Positions 18,200-27,168 of a DNA stretch of 64,000 nt are shown one piece after another. Origin of the DNA: Oceanibaculum nanhaiense (GTDB lineage Bacteria; Pseudomonadota; Alphaproteobacteria; Oceanibaculales; Oceanibaculaceae); NCBI RefSeq assembly GCF_002148795.1, contig NZ_MPOB01000004.1, forward strand, positions 310,001 to 374,000, given 5' to 3'. The first letter of the stretch is position 1, and every line of letters starts with the position of its first letter. The notes beneath the pieces were generated by a model. That model was not told where the DNA came from. It made no database searches and saw only the letters and a program-made list of their open reading frames with translations. Made by a program: the position numbers and the translations under genes.

Positions 18200-19729
18200 A
18201 TGACTGAAAAACGCCATAGAATTCTACGGCCGGTATCGGCCTTGCTGGAACGCCTGTTCGTTGACCGGCAGATCATCCTTCGTTCCGAAGGGCATACCCG
18301 CTATTTCCTGCTGCCGCGCCGCACGCAGATGATCAGCGTCGCCGTGTTGATGGGGCTGGTCGGCTATGTCGTCGTCGCCACCGTCGGCTATGTCGAGAAA
18401 AGCCGCATCATGATGAGCAAGGACGAGTCGGTCGAACGCTCGCAGCTTGCCTATCGAAATCTCCTGGATCAGGTCGCCAACTACCGCGAATCCATCGTTA
18501 CCATCACCAAGGATCTGCGCGAGAAGCAGGCCTTCCTGCGCCAGCTTTTCGAGCAGAACGAATCGCTGAAGCAGAATCTGAACACGGCCGAGAGCCAGTT
18601 GAAGCAGACCGAGACCGAGCGCAAGCAGATCGTCGAGGGGCGCATGGCGATGCGCGACCAGATGATGGCGCTCGAGAACGAGGTCAAGAATATGAACTCG
18701 CAGAATGTTGGCCTGGAAAAGCACATGGCCATGCTGCGGGGCAAGCTGTCGGACGCGGAAGCGGCTGCAGCCAATCTCGACCAGACCCGCAGCCAGCAGG
18801 CGGCGATGATCCTCGATTTGCGCAAGCGCCTGGCGCTTGAACAGACCAGGACCGAGCGGATGGATTTCGAGATGGCCTCGATGCGCCAGGATCTGCAGAA
18901 GGCGATGAGTGACCGTGGCGAGATCGTCGGCGAGAAAGAGACGCTGCACACCAGCATCGAGCAGCTGGAACGGCAGATCGCCGAGATGAAGATCGCGCAT
19001 CACGAGGCGCTGCGGCGCTTCGCGGAGCGGACGCTGGAACGCATCGCCTTCGCCGAGGATCTGATCGCCAAGACCGGCGTGCCGGTGTTCGATCTGCTGC
19101 CCGGGCCGCCGCCGCCGCCGCCGCCGCCGCGCGAACTGGCGAAAGGTCCGCAGGGCGGTCCGTTCGTTCCCTATCGCGAGGAAAGCGGCATCGCCGCTAC
19201 GCGCGGGGAAAGCCTGTCGCGTGCCGGCCTAAGGGCTGTGTCCCTGGAGCATCTCGAGGCCTCCATCGAGGCGCAGATGGACCGGTGGGAGCATGTGCAG
19301 AATATCCTGGTGGCCATCCCCTTCGCGGCGCCGATGACGGAATATGCGCTCAGCAGCGGTTTCGGCCCGCGCAGCGACCCGTTCAGCCGGCGGCCGGCCC
19401 GTCATGAAGGGCTTGATTTCACGGCGCCTTACAAGAGCGATATCCTGGTTACGGCACCTGGCATTGTGCGACATGCCGGGTGGCGCAGCCAGTATGGACG
19501 GCTGGTTGAAGTGGACCATGGCAACGGTCTTTCGACACGATATGCGCATCTGGCAAAAGTCACCGTCAAGGTGGGGGAAAAGGTTGAATTCGGCGATGTC
19601 ATCGGGCTGCTCGGATCATCGGGACGTAGTACGGGACCGCACCTGCACTATGAAATTCTGGTGAACGGACGGCCTTACGATCCCCTCAAATTCATCAAGG
19701 CTGGTCAACATGTTCTCAAGAGCCAATAA
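18200..19729 (+). CDS. membrane-anchored M23 peptidoglycan endopeptidase (LmdC-like)
   Basis: About 509 aa. One membrane anchor lies near residues 45-65 (ISVAVLMGLVGYVVVATVGY), then a long coiled coil (about 75-285) rich in E, Q, K and L, a proline run after LLPG, and a C-terminal LytM/M23 domain. There, HEGLDF and later THLHY-type TGPHLHYE supply the zinc site, with GNGLSTRYAHL between. It should cut peptide bridges in the cell wall from the periplasmic side. A GTG three bases upstream is an alternative start; AAGGAG is 19 bases from the ATG, which is long. The stop overlaps the bactofilin gene. Confidence 0.87.
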   Translation: MTEKRHRILRPVSALLERLFVDRQIILRSEGHTRYFLLPRRTQMISVAVLMGLVGYVVVATVGYVEKSRIMMSKDESVERSQLAYRNLLDQVANYRESIVTITKDLREKQAFLRQLFEQNESLKQNLNTAESQLKQTETERKQIVEGRMAMRDQMMALENEVKNMNSQNVGLEKHMAMLRGKLSDAEAAAANLDQTRSQQAAMILDLRKRLALEQTRTERMDFEMASMRQDLQKAMSDRGEIVGEKETLHTSIEQLERQIAEMKIAHHEALRRFAERTLERIAFAEDLIAKTGVPVFDLLPGPPPPPPPPRELAKGPQGGPFVPYREESGIAATRGESLSRAGLRAVSLEHLEASIEAQMDRWEHVQNILVAIPFAAPMTEYALSSGFGPRSDPFSRRPARHEGLDFTAPYKSDILVTAPGIVRHAGWRSQYGRLVEVDHGNGLSTRYAHLAKVTVKVGEKVEFGDVIGLLGSSGRSTGPHLHYEILVNGRPYDPLKFIKAGQHVLKSQ

Positions 19730-20252
19730 ATCGGCGAAAGGCGCGGATCGTCCCGTCATGCCGTCGATCATCAGCGCCAATCTGCGCATTACCGGCAATC
19801 TGGAAAGCGAAGGCGACATCCAGATCGACGGTGTCGTGGAGGGCGATATCCGCTCATCCAGCCTGACGGTCAGCGACAGCGCCACGGTACGCGGCGCCAT
19901 TGAGGCTGATACGGTCGCCATCGCCGGCAGCGTTACCGGGCAGATCAAGGCCAAGACCGTCACACTGCAGCGCACGGCCCGCGTCATCGCCGATATCGTG
20001 CAGGAATCGCTGTCGATTGAGCCGGGCGCCTATTTCGAAGGCAATACAAGGCGCATCGCGCAAGAAGCGCCACGCAAGCTGGAACAGCCGAAGCTGGAGC
20101 AACCCCAGCCGGGAAAGTCGCTTAGCGGTCCAGCTGGCGGTACTTCGGAGTCCGTCCGTCCTGCCCTGACGAATGGGGCTGCACCCAACGGCGCCGCGCC
20201 CAACGGGCTGGGCACGGAAGACAAGACCGGGCCGGGCCAACTGCGCGTCTGA
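19710..20252 (+). CDS. bacA: bactofilin cytoskeletal protein
   Basis: A 180-aa protein with a short charged N terminus, a central bactofilin beta-helix (about 20-115; SIISANLRITGNLESEGDIQ, then VVEGDIRSSSLTVSDSATV) and a disordered proline-rich tail with PKLEQPKLEQP and NGAAPNGAAPNG repeats. Bactofilins self-assemble without nucleotide and position wall enzymes. Its start overlaps the M23 peptidase by 20 bp, the arrangement known for BacA/LmdC-type pairs. A strong terminator follows at 20301. Confidence 0.92.
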   Translation: MFSRANKSAKGADRPVMPSIISANLRITGNLESEGDIQIDGVVEGDIRSSSLTVSDSATVRGAIEADTVAIAGSVTGQIKAKTVTLQRTARVIADIVQESLSIEPGAYFEGNTRRIAQEAPRKLEQPKLEQPQPGKSLSGPAGGTSESVRPALTNGAAPNGAAPNGLGTEDKTGPGQLRV

Positions 20253-20300
20253 GGATAGGACACACGCCCCTGCTTTCCGGCCAGGGCGTTTAGAAGATTG

Positions 20301-20332
20301 CGGGCGGGGGGCAAACCCCGCCCGTTTTCTTT
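20301..20332 (+). terminator. Rho-independent terminator of the bactofilin operon
   Basis: CGGGCGGGG (20301-20309) pairs perfectly with CCCCGCCCG (20316-20324) around a six-base loop and is followed by TTTTCTTT. It lies 48 bp after the bactofilin stop. Confidence 0.85.
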
Positions 20333-20350
20333 AGGCCCCGCCCGTTTTCG

Positions 20351-21355
20351 TCAGACCTCGCCCGCTTTCGTCAGGGCCTCGAGGAAGGTCGCCTGATCGA
20401 CATTGCCGCCGGAGCAGACCACGGCCACGGTCTTGCCCGTCATGTCGATCTTGCCGGTGACGGCGGCGGCCAGCGCCACCGCGCCGCCGGGCTCGGCCAC
20501 CAGCTTCAGATAGCGGAAGGCATGCGCCATGCCGATCTGCGCCTCGGCGTCGCTGACCACGAGGCCGGCCTTCAGCAGCTTGCGGTTCAGCTCGAAGGTG
20601 ATCTCGCCCGGCTTTTCCGCCAGCAGCGCATCGCAGATCGAGCGGTTCGACATGTCGTTGGCGATCCGGCTACCGCTGGCCAGCGAGCGGGCGGTGTCGT
20701 CGAAGCCGGTCGGCTCCACGGCATAGACCGGCACGCCCGGCAGCTTTTCCGACAGCGCCAGCGCGGTGCCGGAGACCAGCCCGCCGCCGCCGCAGCACAC
20801 CAGCACCGCGTCCAGCATGGCGCCCAGCTCGGCGGCTTGTTCGGCGATTTCCAGACCGATGGTGCCCTGGCCGGCGATCACGCCGGCATCGTCATAGGGG
20901 CGCACGATGGTGGCGCCACGCTCGGCGGCGATGCGGGCGCCGATCTCCTCCCGGTTCTCGCCGAAACGGTCGTAGGTTATGACCTCGGCGCCATAGGCCC
21001 TGGTGTTGGCAATCTTGATGGCGGGCGCGTCGGCCGGCATGACGATGACCGCCGGCAGGCCGAGCATGGCGGCGGCGCAGGCCACACCCTGCGCATGATT
21101 GCCCGAGGAATAGGCGACCACGCCGGCCTTGCGCTGTGCCTCCGGGATCATCGAGATGCGGTTGAAGGCGCCGCGGAATTTGAAGCTGCCGGTCTTCTGC
21201 AGCATTTCCGGCTTCACCAGCAGCCGGCCGCCCAGCTTGGCATTCAGCAGCGGCGCTTCCAGCAGCGGCGTGCGCACGGCATGGCCCTTGATGCGCCCGG
21301 CGGCGGCCAGCACATCATCGAAGCGCGGCGGGGTGCTGTTGGTCAGGGATGCCAT
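20351..21355 (-). CDS. threonine/serine dehydratase (PLP enzyme)
   Basis: A 334-aa fold-type II PLP enzyme. The PLP lysine is in GSFKFRGAFN and the glycine-rich phosphate loop in CCGGGGLVSG; SSGNHAQGVA binds the substrate carboxylate. It lacks the C-terminal regulatory ACT domains of biosynthetic IlvA, so it resembles catabolic threonine dehydratases or serine racemase-type enzymes, giving 2-oxobutanoate or pyruvate plus ammonia. Single gene, convergent with bactofilin. Confidence 0.85.
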   Translation of the reverse strand: MASLTNSTPPRFDDVLAAAGRIKGHAVRTPLLEAPLLNAKLGGRLLVKPEMLQKTGSFKFRGAFNRISMIPEAQRKAGVVAYSSGNHAQGVACAAAMLGLPAVIVMPADAPAIKIANTRAYGAEVITYDRFGENREEIGARIAAERGATIVRPYDDAGVIAGQGTIGLEIAEQAAELGAMLDAVLVCCGGGGLVSGTALALSEKLPGVPVYAVEPTGFDDTARSLASGSRIANDMSNRSICDALLAEKPGEITFELNRKLLKAGLVVSDAEAQIGMAHAFRYLKLVAEPGGAVALAAAVTGKIDMTGKTVAVVCSGGNVDQATFLEALTKAGEV

Positions 21356-21588
21356 GTCTCGTCTCCGGAAGGTGATGTTGGGATGGCTTTGTCTTGCGCC
21401 GGAAACGGGGATCGGTCAAGGGGACTGCGCCACCGGGCCGGGGGGCCTGCTCCGCTGGCCATTGCCGGACGGACGGGAACGGCGCATGTTGCGTGCGGCC
21501 TGTCCCGATACCGGTTGAACCCTGCGGTTGCGGTCTGTGGGATGCCGATCTTTCCCGTCAACATGCTTCCTTTGTGGAGACGATTTCC

Positions 21589-21963
21589 ATGACATCCCGT
21601 GCCTGGCTCTGGTCGCTGGTCGTTGCTGCGCTGCTGCTTCTGTCGCCCGGTGCCTGGGCGCAGGGAAAGCAGGATTTCACGGTGGAAAACCAGACCGGCT
21701 ATGACATCAGCCATGTCTATGTCTCGCCCTCCGATTCGGAGAATTGGGGCGAGGATATCCTCGGCCAGGACGTTCTGGAGGACAAGGCGGCGGTCGATAT
21801 CGAGTTCGACCGGGCTGATACGGCCTGCAAATGGGACCTCATGGTCACCTATGCCGATGACGATTCGAATGCCTTCTGGCGGGACATCGATCTGTGCACG
21901 GTTTCGGTCATAACCATTCGCTATAACCGGAAGACCGATAAGAGCACCGCCAGCTTCAGATAG
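21589..21963 (+). CDS. small secreted protein of unknown function
   Basis: A 124-aa protein with a Sec signal peptide (MTSRAWLWSLVVAALLLLSP then GAWAQG, cleavage near residue 25). The mature part is predicted beta-rich: DFTVENQTGYDISHVYVSPS, a repeated acidic pattern (DSENWGEDILGQDVLED), and two cysteines (TACKWD, DLCTVS) that could form a disulfide in the periplasm. Similar short periplasmic proteins occur across alphaproteobacteria without a function; some databases mislabel them as argininosuccinate lyase. Confidence 0.68.
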   Translation: MTSRAWLWSLVVAALLLLSPGAWAQGKQDFTVENQTGYDISHVYVSPSDSENWGEDILGQDVLEDKAAVDIEFDRADTACKWDLMVTYADDDSNAFWRDIDLCTVSVITIRYNRKTDKSTASFR

Positions 21964-21993
21964 GCGGCTGGCGCGGGGTGCTGGGCGGCCGGT

Positions 21994-22764
21994 TCAACCG
22001 CCGCTCAGCGCCGTTTCGGCCAGTTCGCGGAACTGTCGCATCGCGGTGCGGTAGGGGCCGGGGCCATGGCTGATGCGGGCGACGCCGAGATCCCCGAGCG
22101 TGCGTGCCGGCGGCGCGCCATCCAGCAGCATCACGTTCACCGGTAACGCCGTCTCGCGGCACAGCGTGCCGATGCTGTCGGCATCAACAAGGCCGGGGGC
22201 GAAGAAGCCACTGGCCCCGGCCGCCGCATAGGCTTGCGCGCGTTCCAGTGCCGCCGGCAGCAGGGCCGGATGGCGGGTGCGGTCGCTCTCGCGCAGGAAC
22301 AGGTCGGTGCGGGCGTTGATGAACAGCGGAATTCCGGCCTGCTCCGCCGCCTGGCGGATGGCGGAGAGGCGGGCGGATTGCGCGGCGATGTCGTAAAGAC
22401 CGTCGCCGCCCACGATGCGATCCTCGACATTCATGCCGATGGCGCCGGTTCCGATAAGGCGTCGCGTCGAGGCCGACACGTCTTCCGGCGTCGTGCCGTA
22501 GGCGCCTTCGAAATCGACGGACACCGGCACCGCGACATTGCTGACGATCCGCTGCACGATGGTCAGCAGCAGGTCGAGCGGTATCTTCTCGCCATCGCCA
22601 TAGCCATGGGCGGCGGCGACCGACCAGCTGCCGGTGGCGACGGCTTTCGCGCCGGCCTCCTCGGCGGCCTTCGCAGTGCCGGCATCCCAGATATTGTAGA
22701 GGATCAGCGGCGCGCCCTTCTCATGCAGGCTGGCGAAGCTCCGGGCTTTCTCGATCTGGTTCAT
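21994..22764 (-). CDS. isocitrate lyase/PEP mutase family protein
   Basis: A 256-aa single-domain TIM-barrel protein. Family marks are LYNIWDAGTAKAAEEAGAKAV near the start (WDAGTA core), SVDFEGAYG for metal binding, MNVEDRIVGG and INARTDLF. Members cleave or rearrange C-C or P-C bonds of small oxo-acids such as oxaloacetate or 2-methylisocitrate. The KKCGH motif of true isocitrate lyase is missing, so the exact reaction is open. The start overlaps the end of the ada gene by 44 bp on the same strand. Confidence 0.8.
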   Translation of the reverse strand: MNQIEKARSFASLHEKGAPLILYNIWDAGTAKAAEEAGAKAVATGSWSVAAAHGYGDGEKIPLDLLLTIVQRIVSNVAVPVSVDFEGAYGTTPEDVSASTRRLIGTGAIGMNVEDRIVGGDGLYDIAAQSARLSAIRQAAEQAGIPLFINARTDLFLRESDRTRHPALLPAALERAQAYAAAGASGFFAPGLVDADSIGTLCRETALPVNVMLLDGAPPARTLGDLGVARISHGPGPYRTAMRQFRELAETALSGG

Positions 22765-23839
22765 GCGATGTGCCTCCTTCGGATGCGCGGCTGTTCATGC
22801 GGTTTTCGTGACGCAGCAGCCAGCGCTTGCGCCACAGGCCGCCGCCATAGCCGGTAAGGCTGCCATCCGCGCCGATGATGCGGTGGCAGGGAATGACGAT
22901 GGCGATCTGGTTGGCGCCGTTCGCCTGGGCAATGGCGCGGATCGCGGCGGGCCGCCCGAGATCGCGGGCAAGCGCGCCATAGCTCAGCGTCTCGCCTGGG
23001 GCCATGGCGCGCAGCCTTTCCCAGACCGACCGCTGGAAAGGCGTGCCGTGCGCCGCCAGCCTTGTGTCGAAGCGGGCCGTCTGGCCAGCGAAATAACTGT
23101 CAAGTTCGGTCGCGATCTGGTCGATCGGCGCGCAGCGGCCGATGGCGATGGCGGAGCGGGTATTCTCTTGAATCTTGCGGATTTCGGCGGGCAGCGCCGG
23201 ACGGTCGGCGAATTCCAGCAGATGTAGCGCCAGCCTGTCCGCGATGGCCAGCATCGGACCGATGGGGGTGTCGATCCAGTCCGCCTTCAGCAGATCGCGC
23301 GTCTGCAGATGTTTCGGTGCGGCGCCGAACAGGCGGGTTATGGCGGCGCGGAAGCCGCTGCCCGATTCGTAACCGGCATCAAGTTGCGCATCGATGACGC
23401 TGGTACCGGCGGTCAGCGTTTCCGCAGCCTGGCCAAGCCGGCGCAGCCGCGCCAGCTCCAGAAAGCTGACGCCGAAGCGGCGCTTGAACTGCCGGCGTAC
23501 CGTCGATGGATCATAGCCCCGCTCGATCAGATCACGCTCGCCCCAGCGCCGCTCGGGCTCCTGTTCCAGGAGATCGATCAGGGCGCTGACCGCTGGTTCC
23601 GGTTCCCGCCCGGTCGAAAGCGGCCGGCAGCGCAGGCAGGGACGGAAGCCAGCCTCCAGGCATTCGGCGGTGGTTTCGAAGAAGATGACATGCGCGCGCT
23701 TCGGCTTGCGGGCCGGGCAGGTCAGCCGGCAGAAGATACCGGTGGTTCTGACCGCAACATAGGCGAGGCCGTCATAAGCGGCGTCGCGGGCGAGCAGCGC
23801 GGCATAGAGCGTATCATCGGAGGGGCGTTCGAGCAGCAT
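22721..23839 (-). CDS. ada: Ada: methylphosphotriester/O6-methylguanine repair protein and AraC-type regulator
   Basis: A 372-aa full-length Ada. The N-terminal zinc site has C37, C41, C68 and C71, one residue offset from E. coli Ada, where C38 takes methyl groups from phosphotriesters. An AraC-type DNA-binding part follows (RRQFKRRFGVSFLELARLRR in the middle, GYESGSGFRAAITRLFG after it). The C-terminal methyltransferase has the acceptor cysteine in VIPCHRIIG. It repairs alkylated DNA and, when methylated, should activate its own gene. It overlaps the following PEP-mutase family gene. Confidence 0.92.
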   Translation of the reverse strand: MLLERPSDDTLYAALLARDAAYDGLAYVAVRTTGIFCRLTCPARKPKRAHVIFFETTAECLEAGFRPCLRCRPLSTGREPEPAVSALIDLLEQEPERRWGERDLIERGYDPSTVRRQFKRRFGVSFLELARLRRLGQAAETLTAGTSVIDAQLDAGYESGSGFRAAITRLFGAAPKHLQTRDLLKADWIDTPIGPMLAIADRLALHLLEFADRPALPAEIRKIQENTRSAIAIGRCAPIDQIATELDSYFAGQTARFDTRLAAHGTPFQRSVWERLRAMAPGETLSYGALARDLGRPAAIRAIAQANGANQIAIVIPCHRIIGADGSLTGYGGGLWRKRWLLRHENRMNSRASEGGTSHEPDRESPELRQPA

Positions 23840-23889
23840 GCAAGGAGGCTAGCACCGCCGGCTTTCCGGTGCCGCCGAAAATCGGGCGG

Positions 23890-24774
23890 TTATTCCCGCT
23901 GCGTCCGCACGGCGGAGAGCAGGGCGCCGATCGCCTCCAGGCAGGGCGGTTCGGTCAGGGCAGGGGCATGGCCGACGCCGGCCAGGGTCAGGCTGAGGCA
24001 TGACGGATGTTCCCGGGTCATGCGTTCGAATGTCGGCCCGGTCAGGATGCGTGACACGCCGCCGCGCACCACCAGCAGCGGGAAGGGCTTCAGGCCGCCG
24101 AACAGTGCCCACAGATCGTAGCCATCCGCCGCGCCCCTGGCGAAAGGCAGGGCGATGGCGGGATCCCAGTCCAGATGCAGCATTCCGTCCGTGCCGGGCA
24201 CGAAGGTCGCCTCGGCGAATTCCCGCCATTGCTGCGGGGTGGTGAAGGACAGGTCGGGCATCAGCCCCTGCAGCCAGGCGATGGCGCTTTCCCAGTCGGG
24301 TACAGGATGATCCTGGCCGACATAGCGCAGGATCGCGCCGCTCTCGCCTTCGGTGACGTCCGGCCCGATATCGTTCAGCACCGCGCCGGCCAGCCGGGAA
24401 GGGGCCATGGCGCCCAGCGCCATGGCGATGGCGCCGCCCAGAGAGGTTCCGATGGCGACGATCCGGTGCAGCCCGGCGACGTCCAGCAGGTGGCGGATAT
24501 CCTCGACGATGCGGGCGGGTGCGTAATCGTGCCAGTCGGAACAGCGGCCAGAGCGGCCGCGCCCGCGATAATCCGGCACGACGACCCGATGGCCGCGTAC
24601 CGTCAGGTGCCGGGCGAGGCCATCGAAATCCTTCGAATTGCGCGCCAGGCCGGGCAGGCACAGAACGGCCGGCCGGTCGCCTGTCCTGGCCGGCGCATAG
24701 TCGCGGAAATAAAGCCGGACTCCGTCACTGGCGGAAAAGACGCACCCCCGATAGGCCGCCGGATCGCCGGTCAC
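23890..24774 (-). CDS. alpha/beta hydrolase
   Basis: A 294-aa alpha/beta-hydrolase. It opens with SASDGVRLYFRDYAP, has the oxyanion turn CLPGLARNSKDF, the nucleophile elbow GTSLGG (serine) and a final histidine in GVGHAPALTEP. VPDYRGRGRSGRC before the elbow is typical of the epoxide hydrolase/haloperoxidase-like branch. There is no signal peptide. The substrate is unknown. It lies 15 bp downstream of the lytic transglycosylase stop on the same strand, so the two may be co-transcribed. Confidence 0.8.
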   Translation of the reverse strand: MTGDPAAYRGCVFSASDGVRLYFRDYAPARTGDRPAVLCLPGLARNSKDFDGLARHLTVRGHRVVVPDYRGRGRSGRCSDWHDYAPARIVEDIRHLLDVAGLHRIVAIGTSLGGAIAMALGAMAPSRLAGAVLNDIGPDVTEGESGAILRYVGQDHPVPDWESAIAWLQGLMPDLSFTTPQQWREFAEATFVPGTDGMLHLDWDPAIALPFARGAADGYDLWALFGGLKPFPLLVVRGGVSRILTGPTFERMTREHPSCLSLTLAGVGHAPALTEPPCLEAIGALLSAVRTQRE

Positions 24775-24789
24775 GCCGTCCCGCCGCGC

Positions 24790-26871
24790 CTATTCCGGCG
24801 CCCGCTCGAAATCGGCTGCCAGGCTGTTATGCAGGGTCGGGTGCGGCAGCAACGCCGCATCGCGCTGCAGATTGTCGAGCCGCACGCCGCAGGCGATCAC
24901 GCACCAGACATGCAGGGTGCGGTCCTTCGTGGTGTCGGTCGGATGCAGCTGCAGCCGGGTGCGATAGACATAGAGATTCTCCAGCACGCGCTGCACGTAA
25001 TTGCGTGTCTCGGAGAACGGGATCAGCTCGATCCAGTCCACGATGTCGATATCGCCGCGCCTTGGGTCGCCGATCTCGCGCAGCCAGCGGCTGGCCCGGC
25101 TGGGGCCGGCATTGTAGGCGGCGATAGCGGCCGGATAGAAACCGTCGTAATTGTCCAGCAGATCAACCATGTAGCGGCTGCCCAGCGCGACGTTGAAGTC
25201 GGGATCCTCGGTCAGCTTTGCCGGTGCATAGGTCAGGTTTTCCTGGCGGGCGACCTGCCGGGCGGTGGCTGGCATCAGCTGCATCAGCCCGCGCGCACCG
25301 GCGCGGCTGACCGCCTGGCTGTCGAAATTGCTCTCCTGGCGGATCAGCGAGAGGATAAGCGTCTGTTTGGGGTGCCCCTCGGCGATCCGGCCCGGAACCG
25401 GATAGCCGGCTTCGATCAGCTGCAACCCGTCCTGGGCGAACTGCCGGGCAAGCCGGACGCCGACATCGGGATTGCCGTTGGCCTGTCCGAGGTCGGCCAC
25501 CAGCTGCCGCTGCCCGGCGCTGTCGGCCTGGCGCGCCACCGCGTCGAGGAAGATGGAGAGCAGCTTCGGCTGGTCGATCTCGCTCAGCCGGCGCACCAGC
25601 CGCACCAGTTCCAGCTTTTCGAAGGCGGCGATCTCGGCAGCGTCGGGGATCGGGTCGACGGGCAGGGCCGGCAGCGGGCCTTCCAGCCGCGCGGCGGCCA
25701 GCTGGCCGTAGAAGGTGGTGATGTGTGCGCTGGCCTCGCCATACCAGCGTGCGGCCTCCTCGCGGCGATTCAGCGCCTCAGCGGCGCGGCCGGCCCAATA
25801 GGCGGCGCGGCCACGGCTGATCGGGGTGGAAACCCCGTCATGCATGCGGGTGAAGTGGGTGAGCGCGTCCTTCTTGTCTTCCAGGAAGCGCAGCGCGGTC
25901 CAGCCGGCCAGGAACTCGCCCTCGGCGAACACGATGCCGCTCTTGGCGCCGTGGCGGCTGGCCAGCTTGTAGGCATCGCTGATGTGTCCCGCGTTCAGCG
26001 CCTCGCGGAAATGATAGGCGCGCTCGCGCCACCAATAGCCGGCATTGTCCGGGTCGGCCGGGGCCTGCACCAGCAGTTCCCGCGCCTCGTCTGTACGGCC
26101 CTTCATACGGCGCCAGCGGATGCGCTCGTACAACAGCGCCGGATCGTCCTGCAGCGCCTTCGGCACCGCGTTGATGGCGGCATCGACGCCGGGGCTCAGA
26201 TCGCGCAGCCGCATGCGCGCGACGGCCAGCGCGCGCAGGTCGGCCGGCACCAGCGGCAGCATGCGTTCGGCGCTGGTCAGATGACCCTCCCACAGCAGCC
26301 AGTCCAGCCGGCTTGCGTGGTCCTGGGCGCGCAGCAGCCCGGCATAAGCCTTCAGGAAATCGGTCTCGGCGCTTCTGCCGAACACGCTGCGCCGCCAGAC
26401 AGTGCGGGCGAGGCCGGTCAGCTTCTCGGTATGACCGCTTGCCTTCAGTGCCGCCAGCTGGCGTAGCCGTCCATCCTGCGTCAGCGGCGGGAATTCCGCG
26501 AACCACAGGGACACCGCCGTTGCGGGCAGGGTCTCCGGCATCTTCTGTTCGCCGCGCAGGCGCAGCGTGTTGCGATGCGGCCAGTCCGGATGGGCGTGCA
26601 GGAAGGCGGTGATCTCGGCGAAGGTGGCGTTGCTGTCGGGCCGCGTCAGGTCCATCCAGTCCAGCGCCTTGTCCAGCAGCGCGTCTTTTCCCCTGGCGGC
26701 GGTCGCGCGCGCCTCGGTCCATTTATCGGCCTGCGCCGCTGCGAAAACCCTGGTGTAGATATCCTTCTGGGCAGGCTTCAGCGCATCGGCAGCCGAAGCC
26801 GGCGCGCCAGCAACCAGTCCGCTCGCCAGGGCAAACAGACACATAACCAGAATCGTCAGGCGGATAGGCAT
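24790..26871 (-). CDS. slt: soluble lytic murein transglycosylase (Slt70-like)
   Basis: A 693-aa periplasmic enzyme with a Sec signal (MPIRLTILVMCLFALASGLV and a following GAPASAADA). The long helical superhelix (about 30-500) is typical of Slt. The C-terminal SLT domain carries the catalytic glutamate in LIRQESNFDSQAVS, then GARGLMQLMPATA and YNAGPSRASRWL. It cleaves the glycan strand, leaving 1,6-anhydro-MurNAc. It is divergent from dapA across about 297 bp. Confidence 0.9.
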   Translation of the reverse strand: MPIRLTILVMCLFALASGLVAGAPASAADALKPAQKDIYTRVFAAAQADKWTEARATAARGKDALLDKALDWMDLTRPDSNATFAEITAFLHAHPDWPHRNTLRLRGEQKMPETLPATAVSLWFAEFPPLTQDGRLRQLAALKASGHTEKLTGLARTVWRRSVFGRSAETDFLKAYAGLLRAQDHASRLDWLLWEGHLTSAERMLPLVPADLRALAVARMRLRDLSPGVDAAINAVPKALQDDPALLYERIRWRRMKGRTDEARELLVQAPADPDNAGYWWRERAYHFREALNAGHISDAYKLASRHGAKSGIVFAEGEFLAGWTALRFLEDKKDALTHFTRMHDGVSTPISRGRAAYWAGRAAEALNRREEAARWYGEASAHITTFYGQLAAARLEGPLPALPVDPIPDAAEIAAFEKLELVRLVRRLSEIDQPKLLSIFLDAVARQADSAGQRQLVADLGQANGNPDVGVRLARQFAQDGLQLIEAGYPVPGRIAEGHPKQTLILSLIRQESNFDSQAVSRAGARGLMQLMPATARQVARQENLTYAPAKLTEDPDFNVALGSRYMVDLLDNYDGFYPAAIAAYNAGPSRASRWLREIGDPRRGDIDIVDWIELIPFSETRNYVQRVLENLYVYRTRLQLHPTDTTKDRTLHVWCVIACGVRLDNLQRDAALLPHPTLHNSLAADFERAPE

Positions 26872-27063
26872 GCCGGCCCCTTCACTGTCTTAACGGTCGT
26901 GACCCAAGCCGCGATCGGCTGATTTGTGGCGCGCCTTCTATCGCTCCAATCCTAACGTTTTCTTGGGTTTACAACAAGCCGTCACGGATTTGCCGGGGTG
27001 TGCGGTGCTGGCGTAGGAACGCGCGCGGATTTATTGAGGTGCCGGGGCCCGTGCCAGCGACGC

Positions 27064-27092
27064 TTGCGGGCCGGGCGGCCGGGCGCTATGGT
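27064..27092 (+). promoter_or_regulatory. candidate sigma-70 promoter of dapA
   Basis: TTGCGG (27064-27069) and TATGGT (27087-27092) are separated by exactly 17 bp. The pair lies in the slt/dapA gap (26872-27168), about 77 bp before the dapA ATG. Matches are partial and the region is GC-rich, so this is a weak call. Confidence 0.35.
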
Positions 27093-27168
27093 CTTCGGCC
27101 TTTCGCAGCGTGCGGAAGGGCCGGGCCGCGACGGCCCGATGCATCAAACAGCCAGAGGGAGTCTCGTC

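Noticed and set aside
17953-18276. Minus-strand frame of about 107 codons in the 17745-18199 gap
   Set aside because: Arg/Ser/Pro-rich, no ribosome site, and it overlaps the start of the M23 peptidase gene.
24175-26466. Open frame of about 760 codons opposite the lytic transglycosylase
   Set aside because: Antisense shadow of a well-supported gene; composition rich in G, Q, H and R without domains.
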